Below are positions 56,101 through 62,100 of a stretch of 64,000 nucleotides of DNA, piece after piece. Where the stretch lies: the NCBI GenBank assembly GCA_004835665.1, contig RBKR01000004.1, forward strand, positions 248,001 to 312,000, given 5' to 3'. Position numbers and translations under genes: made by a program. Source of the stretch: Phoma sp. XZ068. Its lineage: Eukaryota > Ascomycota > Dothideomycetes > Pleosporales > Didymellaceae. Within the stretch, counting starts at the first letter, position 1. Each line of letters begins with the position of its first letter. The notes below the pieces were generated by a model that was not told where the DNA came from, ran no database searches, and saw nothing but the letters and a program-made list of their open reading frames with translations.

Positions 56101-59100
56101 GGCTCCTCGGCAACATCTTTGGGCTTCTCCTCGATGTCTACAGGCAGTAGCACAGGCTCGCTTATCTCAGCAATAGGTGTTTGAGGCTCCGAGATTGACT
56201 CGCCCTTCTTGCCCTTCTTCTTCTTCTTTTTGCTCTTCTTCGAGGATGACTCTGTCTCTTCGTCAACCGCGACAGGCTCGGTGATATCTGTGGTCACTAT
56301 AGCTTCCATTGCAGGTGTCTCTTCCTTCAATGAGGTCCCCTCTACCTTAGTCTCTGTGATTGGCTCTGGCAGTGACTTCTCGAGACTAGTCGCATCATCT
56401 GCTGGCAGGTCCTTCGTACTGGACTCAATGGATTGCGGGACTTCTTGTGATTGCTCATCAGAAGCTGCACCAGCGGCAGGCGTAGGCTCAATCGCCTCGG
56501 TTGGCGCAGGCACAACCGTCTCTGTAGGCGCGATTTCAGATCCAGCATCCTGAGAAACGCTGCCCTTCTTGCTCTTCTTCTTTTTCTTGTCTTTCTTGGA
56601 AGAGGGTTCCGGGGTCTCCTGACCAACCACAGGTTCCTCAGCAGCTGAGGTAGGTGCAGTGATGGCTTCGATAGGCTCATCTGCTGCTGGCAGTGAAATA
56701 TCCTTCGCGGTGCTTGCGGCTTGCTCGACCGGCTCGGATGCCTCAATGGTCGTGGTAGGCTGCTCAATGGGTGCAGAGGATGCGACGTCCTCGGTAAGCA
56801 TGTCCTCGGCAGGCCATGAATCGTCAGCAATAGGCTCATCGACCATCGTTGGCTCTACCGAAGCTTCTGCGTCGGTAGTCGTGGGGAGGTCGGCAGCGTT
56901 CGCCTCAGGCTGCGCCTTCGTGGCCGCGTTCTCCTCCTGTTCCCTCTGAGCAGCTTCAGCCTTGAGTTTCTTCTCGAGCTTCTTCTTCTCCTTTTTGCTA
57001 AGACCTGCAAACGGGTCGACATCAGGCTGTGCCTCGTTGGCGGGCTCAGTGGTGGGTTCAAGGGCTGGCTCTACAACAGTGGGCTCGGAGGCGGGCGCTT
57101 CGTCGATGGTAGGTTCTGCAGTAGGCGCTTTTTCAACAGACGGCTCCTCCATAGGCACATCCGCAATGTCGCGTGTACCTTTATCCTGAACCGGCCCATC
57201 AACAGCTGGCGCAGCTTCAACAAGCGTTGAAGCCTCAGAAGGAACATCCGCTACCGTGGTAGGATCTTGAGCCGTCTCTGCTTCTGCTTCGGTGGCGCGA
57301 GCAATCTCCTGCGCAGGCTCAGCAGCGGCCTGTGCTCCTGCCTCCTTCTGTACCGCCGCGGCTTCAGCCTCAGCCTTCAACTTTTTCTCCAGCTTCTTCC
57401 TTTCCTTCTTGGTAAGGCCTGCAAACGGATCGACAGGTGCCTCCTCGGCGGGTGTGTCAGCGACAGATTCCTCCTGGATAGTTGACTCCGTGGCTGGCTT
57501 CTCACTTAGCTGCTCGGTAAGGGTCGGCTCTGCGACATCACGAGTGGTTTGATCTTGTGTCGCGATGTCTGTGGGGAGAGTGTCTTCCGTGACAGATGGT
57601 GCAATGACCTCAGAAGGGACATCTGTCGCAGAAGCAGCGGGCTCTGTGGACTCTGTAGTGGCCTCAACCGCAGCGACGGTGTCTTGAGCAGGCTCAACAA
57701 CGGCACGAGATTCAGCCTCCTCCTCGGCGGCTTCAGCTTCCGCCTTGAGCTTCTTCTCGAGCCTCTTTCTTTCCTTTTTGTTAAGACCTGCAAACGGGTC
57801 GACAGGTGTCTCCACTTCAGCCGCTGGCGCTGCAGCCTCGAGTGCAGGCTCCGCTTGGGAAGGCACGTCGATAGTGAGAGTTTGTTTTTCAGCGGACGTT
57901 CCGTCGGTTGGGAGCACATCACTAACGGTTGGTGTTTCCGTCACAGCCAGTGTCTCCTCTACAGTAGTCTTCTCCTCCACAATTGGTGATTCCTGTACAG
58001 GCGCGATCTCTTCTGGAGCCGCGAGTGCCTCTGCAGAAACACCGACTGCAGATGTAAGATCCTCAATCTTTTCTTGTGCGGGCTCAGCTGACGACGTGGC
58101 AGCTTCAGCTTCTTTTTGCGCAGCTTTAACCTCCATCTGCTGTTGGAGCTTCTTCCTCTGCTTCTTGTTCAGTCCAGCAAAAGGGTCGACTGCCGGGGTT
58201 GCCTCAGAGACTGGAGTCTGTTCGACCGTTGGCTGGTCCTCGACTGGTGGCTGCACAATGGCGCGGGGAACATCAGCATTTTCCTGAGCGGATTGCTCGA
58301 TGTCTGCTGCTTCGGCTTGAGTAGTTGCTTCTTCGACGGACGGTGCTGCGTCGACGGAAAGCTTCTCCTCCACAATAGGCGCTTCCGTGGTCTGCGCTTC
58401 CTCAACCGTGGACACAGTCTCGGGTGGAACATCAGTTGCAGCAAGCTGATCTTTGCTAACCTCCACAACAGGCTCAGGCACAGTTTGCGCAGAAGCTTCG
58501 GCTTCCTTCTGCGCAGCCTCTACCTTCATCTTTTGCTGAAGTTTCTTCTTCTGTGTCTTTGTGAGACCCTTGAAAGGATCATCGATTGTGGGTGTTTCTT
58601 CGGCAGGTGCTTCTTTCTGGACGATCGGTGCATCCTCGACGATTCGTGCCTCCTCGACAGGCGTTGCTTCGGGAACAAGAGGTTGCTGAACGGGCTCGTC
58701 CTTTGCAGGTTCTTCCTCGACAGCCGCAGTCTCTACCGTAGGGATCGCCTCGGGTGTGGCCTCCTCAGTAGTGTCTTGTCCAAGCTTGGCCGCAGCCGCC
58801 TCGGCTTCCTTCTGCGCAGCCTCTACCTTCATCTTTTGCTGAAGTTTCTTCTTCTGTGTCTTTGTGAGACCCTTGAAAGGATCATCGATTGTGGGTGTTT
58901 CTTCGGCAGGTGCTTCTTTCTGGACGATCGGTGCATCCTCGACGATTCGTGCCTCCTCAACAGGCGCTGCTTCAGGAACCTCTCGTTCCCGAACAGGCTC
59001 GTCCTTGGCAGAATCCTCTTCAACTGCTGCAGGCGCTGCATCAATTGCAGTCTCCGCCGTAGGAGTCTCCTCTGGTGTCGCCTCTTCCTTAGTCTCCTGC

Positions 59101-62100
59101 ACAGGCTCGGTTGCAGCGAGGGCAGATGCTTCGGCTTCCTTTTGCGCAGCCTCAGCCTCCATCTTCTGTTGGAGTTTCTTCTTCTGCTTCTTGCTCAGTC
59201 CAGCAAAGGGGTCGACGGTGGCCGTGTCATCAACAATAGGCGTCTGCTCAACGGCTTGCGCCTCCTTGGGCACAGGTGTTTCCTCGACGGTAGATTCAGA
59301 GACATCGCGAGGAAGATCTTCCTGGATGGGTAGATCAACAGTCGGAGCTTGCTCAGCAGCAGGTGCGCTCTGAGTTGGGACCTCTGCTGTAGGTTCAGTA
59401 ACCTGGCTATCCTCTTTGATGTCCTCTGTTGCCGTCTTCGCCGTGGAAGGTTGCTCGAAAGCCGGCTCCAAGATATCGCGAGTAATCTCATCCTGGGTAG
59501 TTGTCTCTGCGACGGGCGCTTCATCGACCGTAGGCGCAGTTTCGGTTGGAGCTCTCAGAGGTTCCTCCTCAGAAGGTTCATCTGCAGTTTGCTTGACTTC
59601 CAATGCAGATACGACAGGCTCCGGGACAATCGGCATCTCCTCAGTCGCAGGTGTACCAGGCTCCGACACCACCTTCCCCTTCTTACCCTTCTTCTTCTTG
59701 CTCTTTTTCGACTCAACAACAGGCTCCTCCAGGGTGGCAGCAGTATCAACAACCTCGCGCGTCGGCTCCTCGAGTGCGATTGCCGCCGCCTCGGCGGACG
59801 CAGGGATATCAGTCTCCTTGACAGATTCTGGAATCCGCTTCTCAGCGGGCGCAAACTCAGCGAGCTCGGAAGACTGAGCAACTTGGAGAGTCGCCGCAGG
59901 TGCAGCTGATGGATCGACTTGCAGATCCTCACGATCAGTAGAATCCTCAGGCAAAGGGACGTCGACCGCTTCAGGAAGTGTAGATGCGAGCGGTGCGATT
60001 TCCGGCTGTGCAGGTTCCTCTTTGGTAGCGGCTTCAGGCAAGGGCTCTGCAATGAGGGCAGTTGGCTCCTGTTCAGCTGGTGCCGAACGTTCAACGGTAG
60101 AGTCTTCAGACTTCTTGACTTCAGCGGAAGACTCAGTAGTCAGCTCGTCGCGATCAGTCTCGACAGGCAGAACGACTTGCTCAACCTCAGAGACCGGTGT
60201 GCTGGGTTCATCCAGCGACTTGTCCTTTTTACCCTTCTTTTTCTTCTTAGCCTTCTTTGACACCGCCGGTTCATCAGAAACGACAACAGGAGTCTCCGCG
60301 ATCGGTGCAGAAACAGCCAAATCCAACGGATTCTCCTTCTCCAGGAGCGTCGACGCGTGGTCCAGCGGTCTACCCTCCAACCACGCATCCGTTTGTACAT
60401 CCGCTTCTACAGGTGCAAGTGGAGTTGGAATCTCGCGTGGCAAGTCCGCATTGCCTAGGGCTGGGGGTGCAGGCTCTGTTGCTTCCGGTGCTGCGTCCGT
60501 TTCCTTTGCGAGTTCGGTCTCGTCTTTGATGGCTGGGAGAGGCACCGAGGTCACGTCTGCGAGCTTGTCGTTGTCCTTGGGGAGGTCGTCGACTGGCGAA
60601 GTCGTTGAGAGGGTTTCTGCGGCGCGGTCGACGGTAGGCTCGACGGTAGGCTCTACGGTAGGCTCGACGGTAGGCTCTACGGTAGGCTCGACGGTAGGCT
60701 CTACGGTAGGCTCGACGGTAGGTTCTACGGTAGGCTCTACGGTAGGTTCTACGGTAGGCTCTACGGTAGGTTCTACGGTAGGCTCTACGGTAGGTTCTAC
60801 GGTAGGCTCTACGGTAGGTTCTACGGTAGGCTCTACGGTAGGCTCTACGGTAGGCTCTACGGTAGGTTCTACGGTAGGCTCTACGGTAGGTTCTACGGTA
60901 GGCTCTACGGTAGGCTCTACTTGTACCTCGGGAGTCTGAACACCACTCTTATTCTTCCTACCCTTCTTGCCTTTCTTCTTCGGCGTAAAACCCCAGTCTT
61001 CCTCTGCAGGCGCGACAGCTGGAGCAGCAATCTCCGCACTTTGTCCTTCGGGAACGGGGTCGACAGGTGCTTGTGCCGTCTCCTCCGGAAGTGTAGCAGC
61101 GACAGCTAGCTCCTGGAGATCATCCTGAGTATCCGGCAAGGGAACAGTCGCAGCATCGATATCAGCAGTAGGGAGTTCAACGGGTGCTTCCAAAGCCTCT
61201 GGCTTCGTTTCGTTGACAACCTCAGCAGTCGTAGCAGGCAGATCGTCAGCGATCACATCTCGCTGCGACTCAGGCGCAGGCGACGAAGGTCTTGTATTGG
61301 CCGGAGTCTCAAGCTGCGTGCTCTCACGCTTGCCCTTCTTCCCCTTCTTTCCCTTTTTCTTGCTCGGAGCTGGCGTGGCTTCTTCGACAACGGGTGAGAC
61401 TTCTTCGGCAGGTACAATTGGTTCCGGCTCCTTTGTCTCGACAGCCTCGTGGACATCAATTGTAGGCTCGACACCAGGTACATCAGCTACGATCTCGCGC
61501 GCACTCGGTATGAGTTCAACCTCGGTGGTTGGTTGTAGCTCTTGCTCGGTGGGAAGTTCGTCCGTAGGCGCATGAGCTTCGGGAATGAGATCTCTGTTTG
61601 CGTCTCCAGAAGCGGGTGCCTCCGTCAGACTCTCATCGAGCTTCTCCACAGGCGCAGGAGAGAACCCTGGGAACGTGAAAGCCGGAACTCCACCGTCGCC
61701 GAAGTACGAAGTCTGCGGGACTGTGTACTGGACTTGAGTCTCATGCACAACTGGTTCCGATACAGGCTCGGTCGATACCTCCTTCTCAACGATCGGTTCG
61801 TCACTAGCGGTTAGTTCAGGCAGCTGTGCGCTGCCCTTCTTACCCTTCTTTCCTTTCTTCTTCTTACCTACCGGTGTCTTTACCTCTTCATCGGCAGCAA
61901 TCGCAGGGACATCAGCCGGCGCAGCCGCTTCCTCGATAACAGCTTGGGATTCTTGCACAAGCTTAGCACTCTCATCCTCACCCGCAAGTGCCTTGGGAAT
62001 GACCATATCCCCAGCTGGTGTAGGAATAACTTCGGGCTCAACATCTCTCGAAGTCTCGGTCTGTTCGACCTCCGCACGAGTCTCGACACGCGGCATACCA

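Noticed and set aside
60022..60939. Long plus-strand frames antisense to the giant gene, including one of 305 codons reading GSTV repeats
   Set aside because: They mirror the repeat coding sequence on the other strand; codon bias of the P/E/V/A-rich gene keeps the antisense frame open. No domain or promoter seen.
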